Of a stretch of DNA of 64,000 bases, positions 32,486 through 40,237 are shown one piece after another (the stretch's first letter is position 1; each line of letters opens with the position of its first letter). Origin of the DNA: Pseudonocardia sp. EC080619-01 (GTDB taxonomy: Bacteria > Actinomycetota > Actinomycetes > Mycobacteriales > Pseudonocardiaceae); assembly GCF_001420995.1 (NCBI RefSeq), contig NZ_CP012184.1:790501-854500 (forward strand). Direction: 5' to 3'. The notes beneath the pieces are model-generated. The model saw only the letters and a list, made by a program, of their open reading frames with translations. It was not told the DNA's origin and did not search any database. Both the position numbers and the translations under genes were made by a program.

Positions 32486-35430
32486 GGGGTCCTCCGGGGG
32501 GTGACGTGCAGGGCGTCGAGCACGTCGTCGGTGTGCTGTCCGAGCAGGGGCGGCGCGGTCCGCACGGCGGGGCGCGTGCCGTGGTAGTTGACGGGGAACC
32601 CGACCTGGCGGATCGGGCCGGCGGTCGGGTGTTCCACGGTCGAGACGATCCCGAGCGCTTCGGTGTGCGGGCTGGTGTAGACCTCGTGGAGGTCGCGGAT
32701 CGGGGCGGCCGGGACACCGTCGGCCCGCAGCAGCTCGCACCACTGCGCGACGGTGCGCGGGGCGAGCGCCTTCTCGATCAGCGCGACCAGGTCGGCCCGG
32801 TGGGTGACCCGGTCGGCGTTGGTGCGGAACCGCGGGTCCTCGGCGAGCTCGGGCCGCTCCAGCGCCGAGCACAGCCGTGTCCACAGCGTGTCGTTGCCGA
32901 CGGCGATCACGACGTAGCCGTCCGCGGCCGGGAACGCCTGGTAGGGCACCAGGTTGGGGTGTCCGGAGCCGAGCCGGCGCGGCGTCTCGCCGGTCGCGAA
33001 GTAGCCGGTCGCCCAGTTGATGTGCAGCGCCAGCTGGGTCTCGTACAGCGACGTCGTCAGGTACTGCCCGAGCCCGGTGCGTGACCGCTCGACCAGCGCC
33101 GACAGCACCCCGATCGCGCCGAACAGGGCGGCGCCGAGGTCGCCCATCGCGTAGCCGGCCTTCAGCGGCGGCCCGTCGGGCTCCCCGGTGAGTGACATGA
33201 GCCCGGCGGTGGCCTGGGCGACCATGTCGTAGCCGGGCTCGTCGCGCATCGGTCCGTCGTCGCCGAACGCCGAGATGTGCAGGACGACCAGGTGCGGGTG
33301 CCGCTCGGACAGCTCACGGTGGTCGAACAGCCGCTGCAGGCTGCTGCCGGGCCGGAAGTTCTCGACGACGACGTCGGCGTCGCGCAGCATCGCCTCGACC
33401 GTCGCGCGGCCCTCGTCGGACTTCAGGTCGACGGTCACCGACCGCTTGTTCCGGTTCGCCGCCAGGTAGTAGGTGGCGTCGGAGCCCTGGAACGGCGGGC
33501 CCCACTGCCGGGTCGGGTCGCCGCCGTCGGGGTGCTCGACCTTCACGACGTCGGCGCCCAGGTCGGCGAGGGTCATGCCGACGTAGGGCCCGGCGAGGAT
33601 CTTCGACAGGTCGACGACCCGGATCCCGTCGAGCGGGCGCGCGGTGCGCGGTGCGCCGGTCCCCTCCTCCGCGGAGACGCCGGGGATCCGCACGGGCTCC
33701 GGCAGCGGACCGCCGTCGGCGATGACGCCGAGGTGGTCGAGCGCGGCGACAGGGGTGGCGCCCGGGTCGTCGAGCCGGTGCAGCACCGTCTCGGCGACGA
33801 GCAACGACCGGTGGTCACCGTCGGCGTGGAGCCGGTGCTCGGCCTGCTCCAGCAGCAGCGTCGCCATCAGGGTCTCTGCGACGTCGCCGGCCCAGCGGGC
33901 GATGCCGATCTCCTGCTCGCCGGCCGGGCTCCCGAGGAGCCGGTCCGCGTCCGCGGCGAGCCGGGACCAGCGCTCCCCCAGCCGCCGCGCCGCGCCGTCG
34001 GTGAGCGGGTGACGCACGGCGTCGAGGCGGGCCCGGTAGGTCGTCGCGAGGAGCCGGTGGGTGCCCTCCTTGCGCAGGCAGCGCAGGATGTCCAGCGCGA
34101 TGACGTTCGACGAGCCCTCCCAGATGGACCCGAGATGGGCGTCGCGCAGGAGCCGGGGATCGACGAAGTTCTCGATGTAGCCGTTGCCGCCACGGATCTC
34201 CATCGTCTCGCCGGTCACGAATCGGGCCCGCTTGCAGACCGTGTACTTGGCGAGCGGCGTGAGGATCCGGATCAGCGACCGGGCCGCGGGATCGGCTGCG
34301 TCGCCGGTGACCTCGCCGAACGTGACGGCGTCGGCGGCGTCGAGCCGGTCGGCGCACTCCAGCACCAGGGCCAGCGACGCCTCGGCGTCCAGCAGCAGCG
34401 GCAGCAGCGTGGCCCGCATCAGCGGCTTGTCGAACAGCGCCGTCCCGGACACGACCCGCTCCCGGGTGTGGTCCACGGCCTCCCGCACGGCCCGCCGCAT
34501 CAGCGCCGCCGAGCGCATGGCGTTGGACAGGCGCGAGACGTTGACCATCTCGGCCATCTGCAGGAACCCGCGGGACAGCTCGCCGACCGGTTGCGCCCAG
34601 GCCCCCTCCAGCGTCACCTCGCCGCTGGCCATCGACCGCGTCCCCAGCTTGTCCTTGAGCCGGTCGACGCGGACCGCGTTGCGGCTGCCGTCGGGGCGTG
34701 TCCGCGGCACCAGGAACATCCCGAGCCCGCGGGTCCCCTCGCCCTGTCCCGGTACCCGGGCCAGGGTGAGCACGACGTCCGCGGTGACGTTGGAGCAGAA
34801 CCACTTCCGCCCGGTCAGCGTCCAGTGGTCGCCGTGGTCGGTCGCCTCGGTGGCGGTCCGCCCGACGTCGGTGCCGCCGTCGATCTCGGTCATGAACATC
34901 GCGCCGGTGGCGGCGGTGGCCGGGTCGGTGGAGCTGAGGGCGTCGATCTCGGCGGCGAACCGGCCGGCGTCGAACAGGCGCAGGATGCGGGCCGCGGAGT
35001 CGGTCATCGACAGCGGGCACGCGATGCCGAACTCGGACTGCACGAACAGGTACGACAGCGCGTACTTGACGACGTGCGGGGTGCGGCCGGGCCACCCGTT
35101 GACGCCCGGGCGGTGCGACATCGCGGCCAGGCCGAACCGGTGGAACGCGACCTCGGCGAGGCCGTCGTAGGCGGGGTGGAACTCGATCTCGTCGATCCGT
35201 TCCCCGGACGGCGCGAACGGGACGTGCCGGGGCGGGTGGCGGTCGGCTGTCCGGGCGAGCCGGTCCACCTCTCCCCCGGCCGCGGCGCCCATGGCGTCGA
35301 GCAGCGGGCCGGCACGGTCCCGGTCGGCGGGGGCCAGCACGCGGTCCAGCATCGGGCGCAGTGCCGGGTCCCGGTCGGCGACGTTCACGGAGAGTTCCTC
35401 CCGGAGTGGGGTCGGGTGCGGGGCGGTCAT
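32482..35430 (-). CDS. Acyl-CoA dehydrogenase (AidB-like) / CaiB-BaiF CoA-transferase fusion
   Basis: A single uninterrupted frame of 982 aa. Residues 1 to about 560 are an AidB-like acyl-CoA dehydrogenase: M-T-E-I-D-G-G-T-D-V near 183, and G-G-N-G-Y-I-E-N and I-W-E-G-S-S-N-V further on. After a linker, residues about 597-982 are a class III CoA-transferase: G-I-R-V-V-D-L-S-K-I-L-A-G-P, then E-P-G-Y-D-M-V-A-Q with catalytic Asp near 734. Each half is complete. It overlaps the transporter gene and gcdH by 4 bp each, so the three are one operon. The fusion implies CoA transfer to an acid followed by oxidation on one chain. Confidence 0.85.
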   Translation of the reverse strand: MTAPHPTPLREELSVNVADRDPALRPMLDRVLAPADRDRAGPLLDAMGAAAGGEVDRLARTADRHPPRHVPFAPSGERIDEIEFHPAYDGLAEVAFHRFGLAAMSHRPGVNGWPGRTPHVVKYALSYLFVQSEFGIACPLSMTDSAARILRLFDAGRFAAEIDALSSTDPATAATGAMFMTEIDGGTDVGRTATEATDHGDHWTLTGRKWFCSNVTADVVLTLARVPGQGEGTRGLGMFLVPRTRPDGSRNAVRVDRLKDKLGTRSMASGEVTLEGAWAQPVGELSRGFLQMAEMVNVSRLSNAMRSAALMRRAVREAVDHTRERVVSGTALFDKPLMRATLLPLLLDAEASLALVLECADRLDAADAVTFGEVTGDAADPAARSLIRILTPLAKYTVCKRARFVTGETMEIRGGNGYIENFVDPRLLRDAHLGSIWEGSSNVIALDILRCLRKEGTHRLLATTYRARLDAVRHPLTDGAARRLGERWSRLAADADRLLGSPAGEQEIGIARWAGDVAETLMATLLLEQAEHRLHADGDHRSLLVAETVLHRLDDPGATPVAALDHLGVIADGGPLPEPVRIPGVSAEEGTGAPRTARPLDGIRVVDLSKILAGPYVGMTLADLGADVVKVEHPDGGDPTRQWGPPFQGSDATYYLAANRNKRSVTVDLKSDEGRATVEAMLRDADVVVENFRPGSSLQRLFDHRELSERHPHLVVLHISAFGDDGPMRDEPGYDMVAQATAGLMSLTGEPDGPPLKAGYAMGDLGAALFGAIGVLSALVERSRTGLGQYLTTSLYETQLALHINWATGYFATGETPRRLGSGHPNLVPYQAFPAADGYVVIAVGNDTLWTRLCSALERPELAEDPRFRTNADRVTHRADLVALIEKALAPRTVAQWCELLRADGVPAAPIRDLHEVYTSPHTEALGIVSTVEHPTAGPIRQVGFPVNYHGTRPAVRTAPPLLGQHTDDVLDALHVTPRRTP

Positions 35431-36731
35431 CGGTCCGCCCAGGTGCTGCGCCGGATCAGGGCGGCGGTGCAGACGATCGAGACGACGACGTAGCCCAGGC
35501 CGAGCACGACGACCGACCAGATGCTGCCGGTGGTGACCAGCAGGGTCTGCGAGACCAGTGGCGCGGTGCCGGCGAACACCGTGGTGCAGAGCTGGTAGGC
35601 CAGCGAGGTGGCGGTGTAGCGGACGTCGACCGGGAAGACCTCGGAGAGGATCCCGGCCAGGGCGGCGTAGAACATCGCGTGCGGCACCGTCGCCAGCGCC
35701 ATCCCGAGCATCGCCAGGCCGAGCGAACCGGTCTGCACGAGCACGAACATCAGGGGCAGCAGCACGATCTCGGGGAGCAGCATCCAGAGCACGGCGCGCC
35801 GCAGGTCGATCCGGCTGGCCAGCACCGCCCCGAACGGCTGCACGATCACCTGGACGACGAGCGCCACGGTGATCACGGTCAGGAACGTGGTCCGGTCGAA
35901 CCCGATCTCGGTCGTGGCCCAGGACAGCGCGAACGTCGTCTTCACGTAGGTGATCGCCACGCCCGCGGCACCGGCGCCGACCCCGATCGCGACCAGCAGG
36001 CGGTGCTTGCGCAGGACCTCCGCGATCGGCAGCTTCGCGGTGCGCCGCGACTCCAGCAGCGCGGTCATCTCGGGCGTCTCGGCCATCCGCAGCCGGATGA
36101 ACAGGCCCACCATCAGCAGGAGCAGCGACGCGATGAAGGGCACCCGCCAGCCCCAGGAGGCGAAGGCCTCCTCGTCGAGCTGGGAGATGCCGAGGAAGGC
36201 CAGGGTGGCGAGCAGGTTGCCCACCGGCGAGCCCTGCTGGGCGAACGCCCCGTAGAGGATCCGCTTGTGGCGGGGCGCGTACTCGGTCGCGATCAGGACC
36301 GCGCCGCCCCACTCACCGCCCATGGCGACGCCCTGCACCATGCGCAGCACGATCAGCAGCACCGGGGCCAGGACGCCGATCTGCGCGTAGGTCGGGAGCA
36401 GGCCGACGCCCGCCGTCGCGACCGCCATCATCGACAGCGTCGTGACGAGCGCCGTCTTGCGGCCGACGCGGTCGCCGATGTGCCCGAACACGATCCCGCC
36501 GATCGGGCGGGCGAGGAATCCGACCCAGAACGTCCCGAACGCGGCGAGCGTGCCGAGCACCGGGTTCATGTCGGGGAAGAACAGCTGCCCGAACACCAGC
36601 GCGGACGCGGTGCCGTAGATGTAGAAGTCGAACCACTCGACGGTCGTCCCGATGAAGGCGGTGACGCCGGCCTTCCGGGCCTCCCTCGGCATCGCCGTCG
36701 TCGTCTCGGTGCGGGGTACGGAGTCGGTCAT
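35427..36731 (-). CDS. MFS transporter, metabolite:H+ symporter type
   Basis: A 434-aa, 12-helix major facilitator with the MHS family signatures: V-E-W-F-D-F-Y at residues 31-37, G-H-I-G-D-R-V-G-R-K near 83-92, and the large loop after helix 6. MHS members import shikimate, alpha-ketoglutarate, proline or dicarboxylates. First gene of the operon with the fusion enzyme and gcdH, so it probably imports their acid substrate. A LysR gene lies just upstream on the same strand and a T-N11-A site precedes it. Confidence 0.9.
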   Translation of the reverse strand: MTDSVPRTETTTAMPREARKAGVTAFIGTTVEWFDFYIYGTASALVFGQLFFPDMNPVLGTLAAFGTFWVGFLARPIGGIVFGHIGDRVGRKTALVTTLSMMAVATAGVGLLPTYAQIGVLAPVLLIVLRMVQGVAMGGEWGGAVLIATEYAPRHKRILYGAFAQQGSPVGNLLATLAFLGISQLDEEAFASWGWRVPFIASLLLLMVGLFIRLRMAETPEMTALLESRRTAKLPIAEVLRKHRLLVAIGVGAGAAGVAITYVKTTFALSWATTEIGFDRTTFLTVITVALVVQVIVQPFGAVLASRIDLRRAVLWMLLPEIVLLPLMFVLVQTGSLGLAMLGMALATVPHAMFYAALAGILSEVFPVDVRYTATSLAYQLCTTVFAGTAPLVSQTLLVTTGSIWSVVVLGLGYVVVSIVCTAALIRRSTWADR

Positions 36732-36791
36732 CGCAGACTTCCTTGTCGGCGTGCGGGGGTCTGCGACGACTGTGTCAGCGAGGATTATGCC

Positions 36792-36804
36792 TGGTCAAAG
36801 ACCA
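36792..36804. promoter_or_regulatory. LysR-type T-N11-A binding site
   Basis: TGGTCAAAGACCA is a perfect palindrome (5-bp arms) with the exact T-N11-A spacing of LysR-family boxes. It lies 61 bp upstream of the transporter ATG. CATAAT, a good -10 box on the minus strand, is adjacent at 36785-36790. Confidence 0.55.
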
Positions 36805-36838
36805 ATTAAGTCCGGCATTGAGACCGCTTTAGCAACAG

Positions 36839-37741
36839 TCAGGACTGTGCCGTCGGCAGCACCCGCTCGGCGACGTCGAGCACGGCCCACAGCGCCCGCG
36901 ACGGGTTGTCCGCCCGCCAGGCGAGCGCGATCGGCAGCGCGGGCGGCTCGTCGCTCAGGGGCCGGAAGACCACGTGCCCGGTGTGGATGCGCTGCGCCGA
37001 CGAGACCATCAGCGCCACGCCCACCTCGGCCCCGACCAGGGTCAGCATCGTGTACGAGTCCGGCGCCTCCTGGGCGATGCGCGGCGTGAACCCCGCGTCG
37101 AAGCACGCCCGGTGCGCGGCGTCGCGGACCGCCGACCCGCCGTCGGCGGGGAACGACACGAACGGCTCCGACGCGAGCTCGGCCAGCGCGACCGACTCCT
37201 GCCCGGCCAGCCGGTGCCGGTCCGGCAGCGCGACGACGATGCGCTCCAGGCGCACGACCCGCGCGTCCAGCCCGGTCCGCACCGGGACCGCCGCGAACCC
37301 GATGTCGAGCCGCCCGTCGGCGACGTCGTTGAGCGCCTGCCCCGAGTACGTCTGCCCGCGCAGCACCAGTTCAATCCCCGGCAGCTCCGAGGTGACGGCC
37401 CGGGTCAGCAGGGGCAGCACGTCGTAGCTGCTGGCACCGGCGAACCCGATGCTGACCCTGCCGACCTCGCCGTGCCCGGCCGCGCGCACCGCCCGCTCGG
37501 CCAGCGCCGCCTCGTCGAGCAGGCGGCGGGCGTGCTCCAGCAGCGCGTCGCCCTGCGCGGTCAGCGCGACGCTGCGGGTGCTGCGCTCGAACAGCTGCGT
37601 GCCGAGCTCGTCCTCCAGCGTCCGGATCCGCCGGCTCAGCGGGGACTGGGCCATGTGCAGGCGCTCCGCCGCGCGTCCGAAGTGGAGTTCCTCGGCCACG
37701 GCGACGAAGGCCGCGAGGTGACGCAGCTCCATGGGGGTCAT
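36839..37741 (-). CDS. LysR family transcriptional regulator
   Basis: A 300-aa regulator with an N-terminal winged helix-turn-helix (F-G-R-A-A-E-R-L-H-M-A-Q-S-P-L-S-R-R at about residues 21-38) and a periplasmic-binding-protein-like effector domain. It sits 107 bp upstream of the transporter/fusion/gcdH operon on the same strand, with a LysR box between, so it likely activates that operon in response to its substrate. ATG 37741 or ATG 37732 may be the start. Confidence 0.9.
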   Translation of the reverse strand: MTPMELRHLAAFVAVAEELHFGRAAERLHMAQSPLSRRIRTLEDELGTQLFERSTRSVALTAQGDALLEHARRLLDEAALAERAVRAAGHGEVGRVSIGFAGASSYDVLPLLTRAVTSELPGIELVLRGQTYSGQALNDVADGRLDIGFAAVPVRTGLDARVVRLERIVVALPDRHRLAGQESVALAELASEPFVSFPADGGSAVRDAAHRACFDAGFTPRIAQEAPDSYTMLTLVGAEVGVALMVSSAQRIHTGHVVFRPLSDEPPALPIALAWRADNPSRALWAVLDVAERVLPTAQS

Positions 37742-37795
37742 TGTTCCCGCCGCTCGTCGTGAGGGGTGGTCGCCTCGGGTAATCTGCGCGCCGCA

Positions 37796-37870
37796 GCGGC
37801 GGTAGCTCAACTGGTCAGAGCAGCGGACTCATAACCCGTCAGGTTGCCGGTTCGAGCCCGGCCCGCCGCA
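37796..37870 (+). tRNA. tRNA-Met (CAT anticodon)
   Basis: Perfect 7-bp acceptor stem (GCGGCGG with CCGCCGC), D stem GCTC/GAGC, anticodon loop CTCATAA with CAT at 37830-37832, T stem GCCGG/CCGGC with loop TTCGAGC. CCA is not encoded. The closing pair of the anticodon stem is A-C and the variable loop is 6 nt, both slightly unusual. A tRNA-Ile2 with a lysidine-modified CAT anticodon is the alternative. TAATCT at about 37780 is a likely -10 box. Confidence 0.88.
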
Positions 37871-37999
37871 CGGCCGCGATGCCAGGTGGTGGAGCACCGC
37901 GACCCACCGGTCGCCACAGACCGTCCGCTCGCCGAACGTCTGCCATCCGCCACTGCCCTGCCCGGTCACGCCGGGACCCTGGTGGCGCCGAGGCGCCCG

Positions 38000-38968
38000 T
38001 CAGCCCCGCGGCTCCCGGCCCCGTTCGAGCACCTCCCGCAGCCGGACGGGATCGGACTGCAGGTCCGCAGGCAGCAGCTCGACGATCTGCTCCGGGCGCA
38101 GCGGCAGGTCGAGCAGGCTGAGCTTGATCCGGCTGCGCCGGGCGTGGGCGTCCGGGTCGAGCCGGACGACCTGGGCGGCGTCGGCGCGCAGGCGCGCGGT
38201 CAGGGTCGCGTCGGGACCGAGGTCGCCCCACCGGGTGCCGTCGAGCTGCAGCTCCGCGCTGCGGCTCGACGGATCGAGGTGCAGGGCGACGGTGTCCCCG
38301 GCCGGGAGGACGATCGACCGGCTCACGCCCGACATCGGGGCGACCGGGGTGATCGTCAGGACGTCGGCGCCGGGCGACACGACCGGCCCGCCGGCGGCGT
38401 AGTTGTAGGCGGTCGAGCCGGTCGGGGTGCTGAGCACGAGCGCGTCGCACCGGTAGTAGCCGTAGTGCGCACCGTCGACGACCAGGTCGGCGACGACCGA
38501 CGACCCGGGCGAGTTCCGGCACAGCACCAGGTCGTTGAACGCCGACCCGGACACCTCGTCGTGGTCGGCGTCGATGCAGCTGTGCGGCTCGACGACGTAG
38601 TCCCCCTCCCCGAGCCGGTCGAGCGCCGCGGGCAGCCCCGACGGCTCGACCTCGACGAGGAAGCCGACGTTGCCGTGGTTGACCCCGATCACCGGGACCG
38701 GGCGGGCCGCGACCAGGCGCATCGCGCCGAGCATCGTCCCGTCTCCCCCGAGGCTGACGACCGCGTCGACGCGGTCGAGGAACCCGGGCTCGTCGAGCAC
38801 GGTGACGTCGGTCCCGAGCCGGGCCGCGTCCTGCGGCCGGACGACGACGTCCGCGTCGTGCCCCGCCGCCCACGCCAGGACGGTGCGCACCGAGTCGTCC
38901 ACCGCCTTCGACGGGTGCACGACGAGTCCGATGTGCAGGTCGGCGCCGTCGGCGCGGGTGACCACCAT
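38000..38968 (-). CDS. nadK: NAD kinase
   Basis: A 322-aa NAD kinase that phosphorylates NAD to NADP. The diagnostic G-G-D-G-T lies near residues 74-78, G-V-N-H-G-N-V-G-F-L near 95-104, and S-T-P-T-G-S-T-A-Y near 180-188. ATG 38968 follows GGGAGGAA. Actinobacteria usually carry the gene next to recN and a TlyA-type methylase. Neither is here, so this is either a second NAD kinase or a rearranged locus. Confidence 0.9.
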   Translation of the reverse strand: MVVTRADGADLHIGLVVHPSKAVDDSVRTVLAWAAGHDADVVVRPQDAARLGTDVTVLDEPGFLDRVDAVVSLGGDGTMLGAMRLVAARPVPVIGVNHGNVGFLVEVEPSGLPAALDRLGEGDYVVEPHSCIDADHDEVSGSAFNDLVLCRNSPGSSVVADLVVDGAHYGYYRCDALVLSTPTGSTAYNYAAGGPVVSPGADVLTITPVAPMSGVSRSIVLPAGDTVALHLDPSSRSAELQLDGTRWGDLGPDATLTARLRADAAQVVRLDPDAHARRSRIKLSLLDLPLRPEQIVELLPADLQSDPVRLREVLERGREPRG

Positions 38969-39059
38969 GACCGTTCCTCCCGATGCGTGCGACGGGGCGG
39001 GTGCCCACCGCACACCACCCCATCATCGCGAACCCCGGGCACGCCGTCCCCGGGCGTAC

Positions 39060-39076
39060 TTTCAGCTAGGCTGAAA
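39060..39076. promoter_or_regulatory. Palindromic operator over the promoter of the DUF2269/rhodanese operon
   Basis: TTTCAGC and GCTGAAA flank TAG. The centre and right arm contain TAGGCT (39067-39072), a -10-like box 7 bp from ATG 39080, which lacks a Shine-Dalgarno. A leaderless transcript repressed at this site is the simplest reading. Confidence 0.55.
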
Positions 39077-39079
39077 CTC

Positions 39080-39526
39080 ATGGAAGCCTTCCTGCTGTCC
39101 GTCCACGTCGTGGCGGGCATCCTCTTCGTCGGCCCGGTCGCCGTGACGACCAGCCTGTTCCCCCGGTACGCACCGGTGACCGTCGCAGCGGCCGGCGCGG
39201 AGCGGAGCCCCGACGTCGCCCGCCTGCTGCACCGCATCACCCGGGTCTACGGCGTGCTGGCGATCGCGGTCCCGGTCGTCGGCCTCGTGCTGGCCGCCGT
39301 CCAGGGCCGGACGACGGAGGTGTGGGTCGTCGTCGCGATGGTGCTGACCGCCCTCGCCGGCGGGCTGCTCGCACTGCGGATCGCGCCGGACCAGCGCGAG
39401 GCGCTCGACCGCCCCGACGACGGCACCCGGCTACGGCGGCTCGCCATGACGTCCGGCGTGTTCAACCTGCTGTGGGCGGTCGTCGTCGTCCTCATGATCG
39501 TGCGGCCCGGATCGGACAGCACGTGA
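39080..39526 (+). CDS. DUF2269-like membrane protein
   Basis: A 148-aa membrane protein with four hydrophobic segments (about residues 5-30, 55-75, 80-98 and 122-142) and an N-terminal S-V-H-V-V-A-G, as in DUF2269 proteins. Function is unknown. First gene of a three-gene overlapping operon; its stop overlaps the next GTG (GTGA). No ribosome site, consistent with leaderless translation. Confidence 0.7.
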   Translation: MEAFLLSVHVVAGILFVGPVAVTTSLFPRYAPVTVAAAGAERSPDVARLLHRITRVYGVLAIAVPVVGLVLAAVQGRTTEVWVVVAMVLTALAGGLLALRIAPDQREALDRPDDGTRLRRLAMTSGVFNLLWAVVVVLMIVRPGSDST

Positions 39527-39789
39527 CCGGGCTGCTGCGCATCCTGGCCGCGCTGTCCGTACTCGAGCTCGTCAGCGTGCTCGCACTGCTGGTGAACCTC
39601 GCGACCGTGCACGACGCGACGGTCGCGAGCGTCCTCGGCCCGGCCCACGGTGCGCTCTACCTCGCCGTGGCCGTCACCGCCCTGCTCGGACGCGGACTGA
39701 CACCGTGGACCCGGATCGGCGCGATACTCCCCGTCCTGAGCGGCCCGCTCACGATGGTCAACGTGCGACGGGAGGCACGGACACCGTGA
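39523..39789 (+). CDS. Small membrane protein, DUF3817-like
   Basis: An 88-aa protein with two to three hydrophobic segments and the G-P-A-H-G-A-L-Y motif near residues 39-46 that resembles DUF3817 proteins. Both ends overlap neighbours by 4 bp, so it is translated only with them. Role unknown; the operon partners suggest a membrane system with a sulfur-transfer protein. Confidence 0.7.
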   Translation: MTGLLRILAALSVLELVSVLALLVNLATVHDATVASVLGPAHGALYLAVAVTALLGRGLTPWTRIGAILPVLSGPLTMVNVRREARTP

Positions 39790-40118
39790 ACCTGCGCCAC
39801 CACCTGCGCCGGGCACCGGCCGTCGATGCGGCCGACGCGGTCCGGCTCGTCGCGGACGGCGCGCTCGTCGTCGACGTCCGGCGAGCCTTCGAGTGGAAGC
39901 GACAGCACATCCCGGACGCCGTGCACATGCCCCTCGAGGTCCTGCCCGAACGCTGTGTCGAACTCCCGGACGACCGTCTCCTCATCACGTTCTGCACCAG
40001 TGGGCTCCGCTCCGCCGGAGCGGCGAACCTGTTGCGGGAGAACGGGTTCGACGCGGTCAACATGACCCGAGGACTGATCGACTGGCGGGCGGCGAGTGGG
40101 GCGCTCACGACGGGCTGA
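39786..40118 (+). CDS. Single-domain rhodanese-like protein
   Basis: A 110-aa rhodanese domain with the active-site loop F-C-T-S-G-L-R-S, so Cys70 would carry the persulfide. The N-terminal V-D-V-R and H-I-P-D-A-V-H-M-P motifs are typical. It moves sulfane sulfur to cyanide, thiols or a partner protein. GTG 39786 overlaps the membrane-protein stop. A rhodanese driven from a repressed leaderless promoter suggests a response to sulfide, persulfide or thiol stress, but this is inference. Confidence 0.82.
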   Translation: MNLRHHLRRAPAVDAADAVRLVADGALVVDVRRAFEWKRQHIPDAVHMPLEVLPERCVELPDDRLLITFCTSGLRSAGAANLLRENGFDAVNMTRGLIDWRAASGALTTG

Positions 40119-40237
40119 CCGGTCGAGCCGTCCGCCCCGGGCGGAGAGCCCGAAACGGCACCGGTGACGGATCGGTCCGGATCCGGCAGGCTGTGCCCGG
40201 ACCGCAACGACGCGGCCGACCGGCACCGGAGGGGTCG

